A stretch of 32,732 bases of DNA from Acidithiobacillus sulfuriphilus (GTDB lineage Bacteria > Pseudomonadota > Gammaproteobacteria > Acidithiobacillales > Acidithiobacillaceae). Below the pieces are notes generated by a model. That model did no database searches. It worked only from the letters and a program-made list of their open reading frames with translations, and was not told the origin of the DNA. The stretch is from NCBI RefSeq assembly GCF_003721225.1, contig NZ_RIZI01000174.1, forward strand, positions 1-32,732, read 5' to 3'. Below, piece after piece: positions 17,007 through 26,196 of this stretch. Positions within the stretch are counted from its first letter, which is position 1, and every line of letters begins with the position of its first letter. Both the position numbers and the translations under genes were made by a program.

Positions 17007-17345
17007 ATGACCAAGATCCGCTTCCTGCCCCACCAGGAAACCTGCCCGGAAGGGGCCGAAATCGAGGCTCAGCCCGGTGAGACCATCATCGCCGCCGCCC
17101 TGCGCAATGGGATCGATATCGAGCATGCCTGCGAAATGTCCTGTGCCTGCACCACCTGTCATGTGGTGTTGCGCAGGGGCTATGACAGCCTGATACCCCC
17201 CGAGGAAAAGGAAGAGGATCTCCTCGACAAGGCCTGGGGTCTCGAACCCACCTCGCGCCTCAGTTGTCAGGCGGTGGTGGGCACGGAGGATCTGCTGGTG
17301 GAGATCCCCAAATACACCATCAATCTGGAAAAGGAGCATCATTGA
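17007..17345 (+). CDS. fdx: ISC-type [2Fe-2S] ferredoxin
   Basis: Electron donor for cluster assembly, adrenodoxin class, 112 residues. Cluster ligands C42, C48, C51 and C87 follow the C-x5-C-x2-C-x35-C pattern in HACEMSCACTTCHV; C46 is the additional cysteine also found in E. coli Fdx. It starts directly after the hscA stop and overlaps iscX by one base (TGATG). Confidence 0.97.
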   Translation: MTKIRFLPHQETCPEGAEIEAQPGETIIAAALRNGIDIEHACEMSCACTTCHVVLRRGYDSLIPPEEKEEDLLDKAWGLEPTSRLSCQAVVGTEDLLVEIPKYTINLEKEHH

Positions 17346-17539
17346 TGCGCTGGACGGACATCCTGGATATTGCCATGGCTTTGGATGAGGCCCATCCCGA
17401 TGTGGATGTCGCCCATATCCGCTTCACGGATCTGCATCGCTGGGTCGTCGAACTGCCGGCATTTGCCGACGACCCGGAAAAGTCCAGCGAGCGAGCGCTG
17501 GAGGCGATTCAGATGGCATGGCTCGCCGAGCGGGAATAG
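17345..17539 (+). CDS. iscX: Fe-S assembly protein IscX
   Basis: A 64-residue acidic protein, MRWTDILDIAMALDEAHPD at the start and a MAWLAERE end, typical of IscX (YfhJ). It binds IscS and iron and modulates the desulfurase. Last of the canonical isc genes; its ATG overlaps the fdx stop, and mnmA begins 32 bases after its stop. Confidence 0.96.
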   Translation: MRWTDILDIAMALDEAHPDVDVAHIRFTDLHRWVVELPAFADDPEKSSERALEAIQMAWLAERE

Positions 17540-17571
17540 CTCTTTGCCGTTCCCGGACAGGATGGCGAGCG

Positions 17572-18639
17572 ATGCATAGGGAGCGCGTGCTGGTGGCCCT
17601 TTCGGGAGGCGTTGATTCGGCGGTCAGCGCGGTGCTGCTCCAGGAGCAGGGCTATGAGGTGATGGCGGCCATGCTGCGGCTCTGGCCCCGGAGCCGTTGC
17701 TGCGATGAAAAAGACATCGAGGATGCCGCGCAGATCTGCGCGCAACTGGACATCCCCTTTCAGGTCCTCGACTACCGCGAGGCGTTTCGCCAGTTGGTGG
17801 TGGATGCCTTCGTTGCCGAATACCAGTCCGGGCGCACGCCCAACCCTTGCGCTCGGTGCAACCAGTTTCTCAAGTTCGACGCCCTGCTCGCCGATGCCCA
17901 GGCCATGGGGGCAACGCTGCTCGCCTCCGGACACTATGCGCGGATCGAGGCCGCCGCCGACGGTATTGCCCTGCGGCGCGGACGGGACGAGGCCAAGGAT
18001 CAGTCTTATTTCCTCTTCTCCATCGCCGCCGCCGCCCTTCCGCAGTTGCGCTTCCCCGTCGGTGACCTGGACAAGCAGCAGGTGCGGGAAATCGCCCGCC
18101 GGCGGGGCCTGGCCGTGGCGGGCAAGGGTGACTCCCAGGACATCTGCTTCGTACCCGACGGCGATTACCGCACCTTCCTGCGGAATTATGTCGGCAGCGC
18201 CGTGGAGCGCGAAGGGGAAATGGTCGATACCCAGGGCCAGGTATTGGGTACGCACCCCGGAACTGCTCATTTTACCGTGGGCCAGCGCCGGGGCCTGGGG
18301 GGAGGTAGTGCGCAGCCGCGCTATGTCGTGGCCCTGGACGTGGCGGCCAATCGCGTCGTGGTAGGGGGCGAGGAGGCGCTGTATTGCTCCGAGACGCGGT
18401 TGGAGAACTGCAACTGGCTGCGCCCCATGGCCATCGGCCGGGTCATTGCCATCGAGGTGAAGTTGCGCTACCGCGCCCCAGCGGTGGCGGCGCAGTTGTG
18501 CCTGGACGAAGGCGGAGGCGCCACGCTGCATTTCCCGCTCCCCCAGCGCGCCGTCACCCCCGGACAGGCGGCGGTCTGCTATAGCGGTGACCGTCTCCTG
18601 GGCGGTGGGTGGATTGCCAGTAGCCATCGCGAATGCTAG
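17572..18639 (+). CDS. mnmA: tRNA-uridine 2-thiolase MnmA
   Basis: Adds sulfur to U34 of tRNAs for Lys, Glu and Gln, using ATP and sulfur relayed from IscS. The 355-residue protein has the PP-loop SGGVDS (11-16) and catalytic cysteines C93/C96 (NPCARCNQ) and C192 (DICFVPDGDYR), with the later beta-barrel domain containing FTVGQRRGLG. The ATG at 17572 is preferred because MHRERVLVALSGGVDS fits the family; 18 more upstream codons are open but overlap iscX. Its position directly behind iscX puts a main customer of IscS sulfur under likely shared control. Confidence 0.95.
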   Translation: MHRERVLVALSGGVDSAVSAVLLQEQGYEVMAAMLRLWPRSRCCDEKDIEDAAQICAQLDIPFQVLDYREAFRQLVVDAFVAEYQSGRTPNPCARCNQFLKFDALLADAQAMGATLLASGHYARIEAAADGIALRRGRDEAKDQSYFLFSIAAAALPQLRFPVGDLDKQQVREIARRRGLAVAGKGDSQDICFVPDGDYRTFLRNYVGSAVEREGEMVDTQGQVLGTHPGTAHFTVGQRRGLGGGSAQPRYVVALDVAANRVVVGGEEALYCSETRLENCNWLRPMAIGRVIAIEVKLRYRAPAVAAQLCLDEGGGATLHFPLPQRAVTPGQAAVCYSGDRLLGGGWIASSHREC

Positions 18640-18678
18640 CCTAGCGCGACTTTAACTTTTGGCCCCATTGAGGAAATC

Positions 18679-19104
18679 ATGGCAATCGAACGTACCCTTT
18701 CCATTATCAAGCCCGACGCTGTCGCCAAGAATGTCGTAGGCGCCATTCTCTCCCGATTCGAGAAGGCCGGACTGTCCGTCGCGGCGGCGCGGATGATGCA
18801 CTTGAGCATGGAAGACGCAGGCCGCTTTTATGCCGTACACCGGGCCCGCCCCTTTTATGGCGAGCTTTGCAGCTTCATGAGCAGCGGCCCGGTACTGGTG
18901 GCGGTTCTGGAGGGGGAGGGCGCCATCGCCAAGAATCGCGAACTCATGGGCGCCACCAACCCCAAGGAGGCCGCTCCCGGCACCATCCGCGCCGACTTTG
19001 CCGACAGCATCGATGCCAATGCCGTGCACGGCTCCGACAGCGCTGAAACGGCGGCCTGGGAGATCAGCTACTTTTTTGGGCAGCGGGAGATTTACACGCG
19101 CTAA
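18679..19104 (+). CDS. ndk: nucleoside diphosphate kinase
   Basis: Exchanges the terminal phosphate between nucleoside di- and triphosphates via phospho-histidine. A 141-residue protein with H117 in NAVHGSDS, K11 in IIKPDAV, and the C-terminal EISYFF block. It starts the string ndk-rlmN-pilF-rodZ-ispG-hisS-yfgM-bamB-der, an order conserved in many gammaproteobacteria. Ribosome site GAGGAAA is just upstream; two bases separate it from rlmN. Confidence 0.97.
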   Translation: MAIERTLSIIKPDAVAKNVVGAILSRFEKAGLSVAAARMMHLSMEDAGRFYAVHRARPFYGELCSFMSSGPVLVAVLEGEGAIAKNRELMGATNPKEAAPGTIRADFADSIDANAVHGSDSAETAAWEISYFFGQREIYTR

Positions 19105-19106
19105 AC

Positions 19107-20195
19107 ATGTCGGCTGCAGAATCCCTCTCCGAAGCCAAACGGCCTAACCTGCTGGGCCTGGACCGCCAGGCCCTGGGGGATTTGTTGCGCCAATGGGGGG
19201 AGTCTCCCTTCCGCGCCGGCCAGCTTTTGCAATGGCTGCACACCCGGCAGGAAACGGATTTTACGGCCATGAGCAATATCGGCAAAAAGCTCCAGGCGCG
19301 CCTTGCCGCCGAGACCAGCGTGGCAGAACCCGCCATCATCGCCGATCAGATTGCTGCTGATGGGACGCGCAAATGGCTTTTGGGCCTGGATGACGGCAAC
19401 GCCATCGAAACGGTCTTCATTCCGGAAGAGGGGCGCGGCACCCTCTGCATTTCCTCCCAGGTGGGCTGTTCCCTGGCGTGCAGCTTTTGCGCCACGGGGG
19501 CGCAGGGGCTAAGCCGCAACCTCGACACAGCGGAGGTCATCGCCCAGATCCGCGTGGCCCGCCACTGTCTGGGGCTTGACGCCATTACCAACGTGGTATT
19601 CATGGGCATGGGCGAACCCCTGCTCAATCTGCGCCATGTCCTGCCCGCCATCCGTTTGCTCATGGACGATCTTGCCTATGGGCTTGGGTCGCGGCGCATC
19701 ACGGTCAGTACCGCCGGGGTGGTGCCGGGGATCGATAAACTGGGGTCCGTCAGCCCGGTCAATCTCGCCATCAGCTTTCACGCCAGCCGCAACGAGATCC
19801 GCGATGTCCTGGTGCCGGTCAATCGTCATTATCCCCTGGCCGAACTGCTGGCGGCCTGCCGTCGTTACCCCTTGCCGCCCCGGCGGCGGATCACCTTCGA
19901 ATACGTCATGCTCGACGGGGTGAACGATGAACTGGCCCATGCCCGGGAATTGCTGCGTTTGCTGCGCAATATACCCGCCATGGTCAACCTCATTCCCTTC
20001 AATCCTTTTCCCGGCAGCGAGTATCGGCGCACGCCGCTGGCGCGCATCGACGCCTTCCGCGACATTCTGATGCAAGGAGGAATCATGACGGTGACCCGGC
20101 GGCCACGGGGCGATGACATCGCCGCCGCCTGCGGACAACTGGCCGGCCAGGTGCAGAGCGGGCGCCGTAGTTTTCCCCTGGCGGTGCATTCATGA
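19107..20195 (+). CDS. rlmN: dual-specificity RNA methyltransferase RlmN
   Basis: Radical-SAM enzyme making 2-methyladenosine at 23S rRNA A2503 and tRNA A37. The 362-residue protein has the cluster motif C121-x3-C125-x2-C128 (CSLACSFC), MGMGEPLLN (SAM binding) and the catalytic C342 near the C-terminus ([13 protein letters not shown]). As a [4Fe-4S] enzyme it depends on the isc genes upstream. Its stop overlaps the start of the pilF-like gene by four bases (ATGA). Confidence 0.96.
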   Translation: MSAAESLSEAKRPNLLGLDRQALGDLLRQWGESPFRAGQLLQWLHTRQETDFTAMSNIGKKLQARLAAETSVAEPAIIADQIAADGTRKWLLGLDDGNAIETVFIPEEGRGTLCISSQVGCSLACSFCATGAQGLSRNLDTAEVIAQIRVARHCLGLDAITNVVFMGMGEPLLNLRHVLPAIRLLMDDLAYGLGSRRITVSTAGVVPGIDKLGSVSPVNLAISFHASRNEIRDVLVPVNRHYPLAELLAACRRYPLPPRRRITFEYVMLDGVNDELAHARELLRLLRNIPAMVNLIPFNPFPGSEYRRTPLARIDAFRDILMQGGIMTVTRRPRGDDIAAACGQLAGQVQSGRRSFPLAVHS

Positions 20196-20962
20196 AGCGA
20201 TTCTTGTCCATCTCCGTTTTTTTGCTCTTGCTGAACGGTTGTGCGAGCGATGGGCAGCCTGCGGCGGAGAATACCCCTCAGCACAAGGCCGATATTTATA
20301 CCTCCCTCGGCACCGCCTATCTGGAAAATGGCCACCCGCGCGAGGCGGTGCGGGAGTTGCAAGCGGCCATCGCCGCTGACAATGGCTATCCCCAGGCCTA
20401 CAATGTCATGGGTTTGGCCTATCAGCAGCTCAATCAGCCCGAACTTGCCCGTCGCACCTTTCGCCAGGCACTCTCCCTGGACCCCAAGAATCCGGAAATC
20501 CTCAACAACTACGGAGCCTTTCTCATTGGCAACGGCGATTACTCCGAAGCCGTCCGTATTCTCAAGAAGGCCGCCGCCGATCCGCTCTATGGCACTCCGC
20601 AGTTCGCCTGGACCAACCTGGCGCGGGCCTATCTGGGCTTGAAGCAGCCCCAGGCCGCGCGCCAGGCCATTGCCCAAGCCCTGGCGCTGCTGCCCAATTA
20701 CGCCCCGGCCCTCCAGTTGCTTGCCGAGATGGAATATCAGGACGGCAACCTGCCGGACGCCTTCTCCCACCTGCAGGTGGTACTCGCCCAGCAGTCCAAC
20801 AACGCCGATGCCCTCGTACTGGCCGGACGCATCGCCGCCCAACAAGGCCAAGTCGGTGAAGCGCGCGCTTTCTGGAAGCGCAGTGTGGATGCGGCGCCTT
20901 ATTCGGTCGCCGGCAAGGCGGCGCAGCACTTGCTTATGCAATATAGCGGTGGAGGGCAGTAA
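20192..20962 (+). CDS. pilF: type IV pilus biogenesis/stability lipoprotein PilF/PilW
   Basis: A 256-residue TPR protein with a lipoprotein signal: [17 protein letters not shown], lipobox LNGC with the modified cysteine C17. TPR repeats fill about 30-240 (for example [19 protein letters not shown], then [15 protein letters not shown]). PilF/PilW anchors in the outer membrane and helps PilQ secretin assembly; the position between rlmN and rodZ is the conserved location for this gene. No other pilus gene is in this window, so the pilus link rests on family and position. Confidence 0.9.
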   Translation: MKRFLSISVFLLLLNGCASDGQPAAENTPQHKADIYTSLGTAYLENGHPREAVRELQAAIAADNGYPQAYNVMGLAYQQLNQPELARRTFRQALSLDPKNPEILNNYGAFLIGNGDYSEAVRILKKAAADPLYGTPQFAWTNLARAYLGLKQPQAARQAIAQALALLPNYAPALQLLAEMEYQDGNLPDAFSHLQVVLAQQSNNADALVLAGRIAAQQGQVGEARAFWKRSVDAAPYSVAGKAAQHLLMQYSGGGQ

Positions 20963-20963
20963 A

Positions 20964-21932
20964 ATGGGGGCCGAAGATCTCGGAGGAGGCACCGGTTCCG
21001 CTTCATCCCTCCGTCAGGAGCGGGAGGCGCGCGGCTGGACCATGGCGGAAGTGGCGCAGCGCCTGCATATCAACGAAGCCCAGGTGCGGGCGCTGGAAGC
21101 GGGGCGCTATGAGGCCTTGCCCGGCGCCGCCTTTGCGCGCGGCTTCCTCAAAAATTATGCCCTCTTGCTGGGGTTGGATCCGGCACCGCTCCTCGCCAGT
21201 TATGATGCCAGCAGTGGTGGCGTGGCGGTGCGTCCTACGGAGCGCGTGCTGCCGGACAGCGAAGGGCCCATGCTGGATTACAGTTGGCGCACCATCGGCG
21301 TTTCCCTCTTGGCGCTGCTCATCCTGGTGCTGCTGGCCTGGTGGATCTGGGAGGGACGCGGTCCCGCCGAGCCCGCCAGTTCCATGGCGCCAGCGGCGTC
21401 GGTGGCCGGGAAGGCGGTGGCCGTCGTTCCCGCCCAGGCTCCTGCCCCCGCCGTGATTCGCTCAGCTCCGGCGGCCGCCGCGAGCCCGGCTGCCGTCGTT
21501 GCCGGTACGGGTTCATCGCCCCTTTTACCCGCTGCGGCAGACCTGGTGTTCCAGTTTTCCGGCAACTGCTGGGTGCAGGTGAAAGACGCCACGGGCAAAG
21601 TTCTGCTGGCCGAACTGGGTCGTGCCGGTGCCCAGGCCCAGGTGAGCGGCGGGGTACCGCCTTACCAGGTCCTGGTGGGCAACGTGAAGGGGGTGGTCAT
21701 CACCTATCATGGGGCTGCCGTTGCGTTTCCGGCCCATTCCCAGCAGGGTGTGGCGCGCCTGCGCATTGGTGTGGCCCCCGTGGCCAGCGCCGCGAGTGCC
21801 GCGCCTGTCGCCCCTGTTCGCTCGGGGCGCCCTCTCCAGGCAGCGGTGCCCCTGGCTACTCCCGCTTCCGGCGCCACCTCTTCCGTTTCCAGCACCGCTT
21901 CCGGTTCCAGCGAGGTTTCCCATGCACCATGA
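20964..21932 (+). CDS. rodZ: RodZ family helix-turn-helix membrane protein
   Basis: A 322-residue cell-shape protein linking MreB to the rod complex. The N-terminal cytoplasmic helix-turn-helix (about 14-80; [19 protein letters not shown]) is followed by a single membrane span (about 111-129) and an Ala/Pro-rich periplasmic linker, then a DUF4115 beta domain (about 205-285; [17 protein letters not shown]). The real start is the ATG at 20964 with GGAGGG seven bases before it, one base after the pilF stop; a much longer open frame running through pilF is not real. The C-terminal Ser/Ala tail overlaps ispG by 11 bases. Confidence 0.92.
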   Translation: MGAEDLGGGTGSASSLRQEREARGWTMAEVAQRLHINEAQVRALEAGRYEALPGAAFARGFLKNYALLLGLDPAPLLASYDASSGGVAVRPTERVLPDSEGPMLDYSWRTIGVSLLALLILVLLAWWIWEGRGPAEPASSMAPAASVAGKAVAVVPAQAPAPAVIRSAPAAAASPAAVVAGTGSSPLLPAAADLVFQFSGNCWVQVKDATGKVLLAELGRAGAQAQVSGGVPPYQVLVGNVKGVVITYHGAAVAFPAHSQQGVARLRIGVAPVASAASAAPVAPVRSGRPLQAAVPLATPASGATSSVSSTASGSSEVSHAP

Positions 21933-23022
21933 ATCCCCCATCCAGCGCCGCAAGACGCGGCAGATCCACGTCGGCAAGGTGGCCATTGGCGGTGATGCCC
22001 CCGTCAGCGTGCAGAGCATGACCAACACCGAGACCCGCGATGTGGCGGCAACCGTCGCCCAGATCCGGCGCCTGGAAGCAGTGGGCGCCGATATCGTCCG
22101 CGTGTCGGTGCCCAGCATGGACGCCGCCGCGGCCTTCAAGGCCATTCGCGCCGAGGTGCAGACGCCCTTGGTGGCCGATATCCATTTCGATCATCGCATC
22201 GCCTTGCAGGTGATGGCCGACGGAGTGGACGGCCTGCGCATCAATCCCGGCAATATCGGTGCCATGGACAAGACCCGTTTGGTGGTGCAGATGGCCAAGG
22301 ACCGGGGCATCCCCATTCGCATCGGCGTCAATGCCGGTTCCCTGGAAAAGGACATTCAGGAGAAATACGGCGAGCCTACCGCGGAAGCCTTGGTGGAATC
22401 GGCTCTGCGCCATGTGGCCATCCTCGATGAGTTGAACTTCCATGATGTCAAGATCAGCGTCAAGGCCTCGGATGTCTTCCTCGCCGTCGGCGCCTATCGC
22501 CTTCTTTCCCAACAGGTGGATTATCCCCTGCATCTGGGGATCACCGAAGCGGGCGGTATGCGCTCAGGTACCGTCAAGTCGGCCATCGGCCTGGGGATCT
22601 TGCTGATGGCCGGGATCGGCGACACCATCCGGATCTCCTTGGCGGCGGACCCGGTGGAGGAGATCAAGGTGGGCTTCGACATCCTCAAGAGCCTGCATCT
22701 GCGGCAAAAGGGCATCAATCTCATTGCCTGCCCGTCCTGCTCGCGTCAGGAGTTTGATGTGATCAGTACCGTCAACGCCCTGGAGGCGCGCCTGGAGGAT
22801 ATCCTCGAACCCATGGACATCTCGGTGATCGGTTGCGTGGTCAACGGGATCGGTGAGGCCAAGGAGGCCGATATCGGCCTTGCCGGCGGGGACAAGCGCA
22901 GCATCCTGTATTACCGCGGGCAGCAGGTGGACCGGGTCGAAAACCAGGACATCGTGGATATCCTCGAAAAGCGGGTGCGCGCCGAAGTGGCTGCCCGCCG
23001 TGCCGCCCGCGGCGAGGGTTAG
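21922..23022 (+). CDS. ispG: (E)-4-hydroxy-3-methylbut-2-enyl-diphosphate synthase
   Basis: The penultimate enzyme of the MEP isoprenoid pathway, a [4Fe-4S] reductase. The 366-residue protein keeps C270, C273, C305 and E312 at exactly the E. coli positions ([14 protein letters not shown]). The start at 21922 lies inside the end of rod[16 protein letters not shown] matches family N-termini, whereas the open frame reaching back to 21709 does not. Another consumer of clusters from the isc genes. Confidence 0.96.
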   Translation: MHHESPIQRRKTRQIHVGKVAIGGDAPVSVQSMTNTETRDVAATVAQIRRLEAVGADIVRVSVPSMDAAAAFKAIRAEVQTPLVADIHFDHRIALQVMADGVDGLRINPGNIGAMDKTRLVVQMAKDRGIPIRIGVNAGSLEKDIQEKYGEPTAEALVESALRHVAILDELNFHDVKISVKASDVFLAVGAYRLLSQQVDYPLHLGITEAGGMRSGTVKSAIGLGILLMAGIGDTIRISLAADPVEEIKVGFDILKSLHLRQKGINLIACPSCSRQEFDVISTVNALEARLEDILEPMDISVIGCVVNGIGEAKEADIGLAGGDKRSILYYRGQQVDRVENQDIVDILEKRVRAEVAARRAARGEG

Positions 23023-23046
23023 GGATGGCGGGCAGGACCGAACGCG

Positions 23047-23077
23047 CGGCAAAACGCCCTCGCCGACTGCCGTTTTT
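23047..23077 (+). terminator. possible weak terminator between ispG and hisS
   Basis: CGGCA (23047-23051) and TGCCG (23068-23072) can pair across a 16-base loop and are followed by five T residues (23073-23077). The stem is short, so it would at most lower read-through into hisS, whose ATG is 15 bases further on. Confidence 0.3.
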
Positions 23078-23091
23078 CCGGTAAGGGCCTG

Positions 23092-24378
23092 ATGAGCAAG
23101 TCGGCTTTGCATGCCGTGCGCGGCATGAATGATCTCTTCCCCGAGGATACGGCCGCCTGGCAAGTCCTCGAAGGGGGCCTGCGCGACTTGCTTGCCCGCT
23201 ATGACTACGGCGAGGTGCGCTTGCCCATTGTTGAACATACGGCGCTTTTCGCCCGGGCCATCGGTGATGTCACCGATATCGTCCAAAAGGAAATGTACAC
23301 CTTCACCGACCGCAATGGCGACAGCCTGACCCTGCGCCCCGAGGGCACCGCCGGCTGCGTGCGCGCGGTCATCGAACAGCAGCGGCTGCGCGGCCAGACC
23401 CCCCGTCTCTACTACATGGGACCCATGTTTCGCCACGAGCGGCCGCAAAAGGGGCGCTACCGCCAGTTTTACCAGTTGGGCGTCGAGATTTTCGGGTTGG
23501 CTGGGCCCGGTACCGATGCCGAGGTCATCGCCCTTTCGTCACGGATCTTGCAGACGGCGGGCGTCTCGGCGGTCCTGCATCTCAATTCCCTGGGCAGTCC
23601 CGAGGCCCGGCAGGCCTACCGCGAGGTCTTGCTGGCCTATTTGCCACCCCAGCGCGAAGCCCTCTGCGCCGATTGCCGGGAGCGCCTGGAGCGCAGCCCG
23701 CTGCGCGTCCTGGATTGCAAGGTGGCGGGCTGTCAGGCCATTGCCGCCGGGGCGCCCCGGTTGCGTGATCATCTCGATCCCGAGTCCGCGGCCCACTTCG
23801 CCACGCTCCGCCACCTCCTCGATGCTCTGGGCATCCCCTATATGGAAGACTCCCGCCTGGTGCGGGGCCTGGATTATTACAATCGCACCGTCTTTGAATG
23901 GGTGACGGATGCCCTCGGCGCCCAGGGCACTGTCCTGGCCGGGGGGCGCTATGACGGTTTGGTGGAGCAGTTGGGTGGGAGCCCTACCCCGGCCATGGGT
24001 TTTGCCGTGGGTCTGGAGCGTCTGCTGGCCCTGCAGGCGTTGCAACAGGGCCCGGTTCTGCCGCAACGGCCCGACCTTTTTCTGGGGGTCCTGGATGAAA
24101 CGGCCCTGGCAGGCACCTTGCAGATTGCGGAGCGCTTGCGTGACCAGGGGGTGCGGGTGGTTACCGGCGGCCCCGCCGGCTTCAAGGCCCTGATGAAGCA
24201 GGCAGAGCGTTCGCGGGCACGTTGTCAGGCCCTGCTGGGCGCGGCGCAACTCGGTGGTGCCCCCGTTTTGCTGAAAGAGCAGGGGGCCGGCGCCCAGTGG
24301 CAAGGACCCATGGCGGACCTCGCCGGGGGCCTCATCGGGCTTGGCGTTGATTTCCGCGCACCGGGGCCCCATACTTAG
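23092..24378 (+). CDS. hisS: histidyl-tRNA synthetase
   Basis: Class II synthetase charging tRNA-His, 428 residues. Motif 2 is visible as FRHERPQKGRYRQFYQLG, the histidine-specific loop as LVRGLDYYNRTVFEW, and motif 3 as AMGFAVGLERLLAL; the C-terminal anticodon-binding domain follows (about 330-428). Start MSKSALHAVRGMNDLFPED is family-typical. A 69-base gap separates it from ispG and 30 bases from the yfgM-like gene. Confidence 0.97.
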   Translation: MSKSALHAVRGMNDLFPEDTAAWQVLEGGLRDLLARYDYGEVRLPIVEHTALFARAIGDVTDIVQKEMYTFTDRNGDSLTLRPEGTAGCVRAVIEQQRLRGQTPRLYYMGPMFRHERPQKGRYRQFYQLGVEIFGLAGPGTDAEVIALSSRILQTAGVSAVLHLNSLGSPEARQAYREVLLAYLPPQREALCADCRERLERSPLRVLDCKVAGCQAIAAGAPRLRDHLDPESAAHFATLRHLLDALGIPYMEDSRLVRGLDYYNRTVFEWVTDALGAQGTVLAGGRYDGLVEQLGGSPTPAMGFAVGLERLLALQALQQGPVLPQRPDLFLGVLDETALAGTLQIAERLRDQGVRVVTGGPAGFKALMKQAERSRARCQALLGAAQLGGAPVLLKEQGAGAQWQGPMADLAGGLIGLGVDFRAPGPHT

Positions 24379-24408
24379 CGCAATTCTGCCAGACCAAGAC
24401 TCCTAATC

Positions 24409-25020
24409 GTGACCGGCCCAGATATTGCCAATTTCCTGCAACGTTATCGCAAGCCGCTGATTGCGGCATTTATTATTGTCCTCCTTGCGGTCTCCGGGTT
24501 TTTTGCCTACGAGAAGTACCAGCGCCACCAAGTGGCGCGTGCGGCGGTGCTCTATGGCGAGTTGCTGGATGCCATGGCCGGCCGGCAATGGAGTCCGGCC
24601 CGCGCCAGCGCCGAAACGCTGGTCAATCAGTACGGGCATACCCCCTACGGCCTTTTCGCTCACTTCTTCCTTGCCCGTTTGGATAGCGATGGCAATCAGA
24701 TGGCGAAGGCCGAGGCGCAACTGCAGGCGGTCATCCGTGCCGACGACGCCCCGGTGGGAATGGCGGCCATGGCGCGGCTTTCCCTGGCGCGGGTCTATTT
24801 GCAGGCAGGGCAGCCGCGGCAGGCGCTAGATACGCTCAAGGTGCAGTCGGCGCCCTTTGCCGCCCTCTATGCCGAGGCCCGGGGCGATGCCTACGCCGCC
24901 CTGCACCAGCCCGATCCGGCCATGCAGGCCTATGGACAGGCCCTGGCGAAGCTCCCTGCGACGGACCCCTATCGTGCCTATCTGCAGATGAAAATGGCCA
25001 ACATCGGGGTCGCACCATGA
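24409..25020 (+). CDS. yfgM: YfgM family membrane-anchored TPR protein (ancillary SecYEG/BamB partner)
   Basis: A 203-residue protein with one N-terminal membrane span (about 16-34), an inside-positive flank (RYRK) and a periplasmic TPR-like region. YfgM in E. coli associates with the translocon and the chaperone PpiD, passing proteins through the periplasm. It lies between hisS and bamB as in E. coli. The start is GTG at 24409 with a poor ribosome site, giving MTGPDIANFLQRYRK; no ATG near the domain edge fits better. Its end overlaps bamB by four bases. Confidence 0.85.
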   Translation: MTGPDIANFLQRYRKPLIAAFIIVLLAVSGFFAYEKYQRHQVARAAVLYGELLDAMAGRQWSPARASAETLVNQYGHTPYGLFAHFFLARLDSDGNQMAKAEAQLQAVIRADDAPVGMAAMARLSLARVYLQAGQPRQALDTLKVQSAPFAALYAEARGDAYAALHQPDPAMQAYGQALAKLPATDPYRAYLQMKMANIGVAP

Positions 25021-26186
25021 AGCAGGCATGGCTGGTGCGGCTTGCCGCGGCGTCTGCCTTGACCCTGCTGAGCGGCTGCGGCGTGCTCTCCTGGTTTACT
25101 TCGACGCCGCCCAAGGCCCCGCCGCCTCTGGCCAAGGGCGAGCATAAAGTCTCCTTTTCGACCCTGTGGCAGGCGCGCCTTTACGGCGACTGGGAGTTGG
25201 AGCCCTATCAGGTGACCCGGATTGCCGTTGGCCATGGCCAGATCGTGCTTGCTGATGGCTCCGGACATCTCATGAATCTCAGCGAGGGTGGACGCCAGCG
25301 CTGGATGCGGCGTCTGGATGGGCATAGCCCGCGGGGTCCCAGCGTGGCCGATGGTATCGTTTACGTGGGTACCGATGCCGGAAAGGTCTATGCCTTTACC
25401 GAGGCGGACGGTCATAAAAAGTGGGAAGTGCAGCTCAGCTCCGAAGTGCTGACGCCCGTCACGGTGACGGCGGGTCATCTGCTGGTGCAGACCGTAGACG
25501 GCAGATTGTGGTCCCTTGATCCGGGTGATGGCAAGGTACAGTGGACCTTTTCCATGAACCAGCCGACCTTGACCCTGCGCGGCCTGGCCACGCCCCTGGT
25601 GCGGGATGGTGTTGTTTATGAAGGCTTTGCCGATGGCAACCTGGTGGCCGTGAGCCTCGCCTCGGGCGCCGAGCTGTGGCGGGCGCCGGTGGCCATTGCC
25701 CATGGCGACAACGAGCTGGCGCGTATGGTGGATGTCGCCGCCAGCCCCGTTGACTGGCACAACGAGATCATTGCCGGTGCCTATCAGGGCAATCTGGCCG
25801 CCTATGGTGCCCGGTCCGGGACCCAGGACTGGAGCCGGCCCATGTCCATCTATCAGACGCCGGTGATCTTCAATAAGCACCTCTTCGTGGCGGACGCCCA
25901 GGGGCGGATCTCGGCCATCGATCCCGCCTCGGGGACGGTGCTGTGGCGGAACGACAGCCTCAACGGGCATTACATCACCGGGCTGGGCGCCTGCGACGGG
26001 GAGTTGCTCGCTGTCGACAGCGGTGGCTATCTCTATGCCATTGATCCCCAAGGCGGCCATCGCATCGGTCAGGAACAGGTCTCCAGCAGCGGTATCCAGA
26101 GCACGCCCGTCTGTTTGCCTGATCAGCAGATCCTGCTCATGAGCGGTGCCGGGACGCTCTACCGCGTCAAGCTGGAGAAACGATGA
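25017..26186 (+). CDS. bamB: outer membrane assembly lipoprotein BamB
   Basis: A 389-residue lipoprotein of the beta-barrel assembly machinery. Signal peptide with lipobox LSGC, modified cysteine C21, then an eight-bladed propeller of PQQ-like repeats such as GIVYVGTDAGKVYAFTEADG and LFVADAQGRISAIDPASG. It binds BamA and helps outer-membrane protein folding. ATGA overlap with yfgM gives coupling; der starts 10 bases after the stop. Confidence 0.94.
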   Translation: MKQAWLVRLAAASALTLLSGCGVLSWFTSTPPKAPPPLAKGEHKVSFSTLWQARLYGDWELEPYQVTRIAVGHGQIVLADGSGHLMNLSEGGRQRWMRRLDGHSPRGPSVADGIVYVGTDAGKVYAFTEADGHKKWEVQLSSEVLTPVTVTAGHLLVQTVDGRLWSLDPGDGKVQWTFSMNQPTLTLRGLATPLVRDGVVYEGFADGNLVAVSLASGAELWRAPVAIAHGDNELARMVDVAASPVDWHNEIIAGAYQGNLAAYGARSGTQDWSRPMSIYQTPVIFNKHLFVADAQGRISAIDPASGTVLWRNDSLNGHYITGLGACDGELLAVDSGGYLYAIDPQGGHRIGQEQVSSSGIQSTPVCLPDQQILLMSGAGTLYRVKLEKR

Positions 26187-26196
26187 TGTTGTCCTC

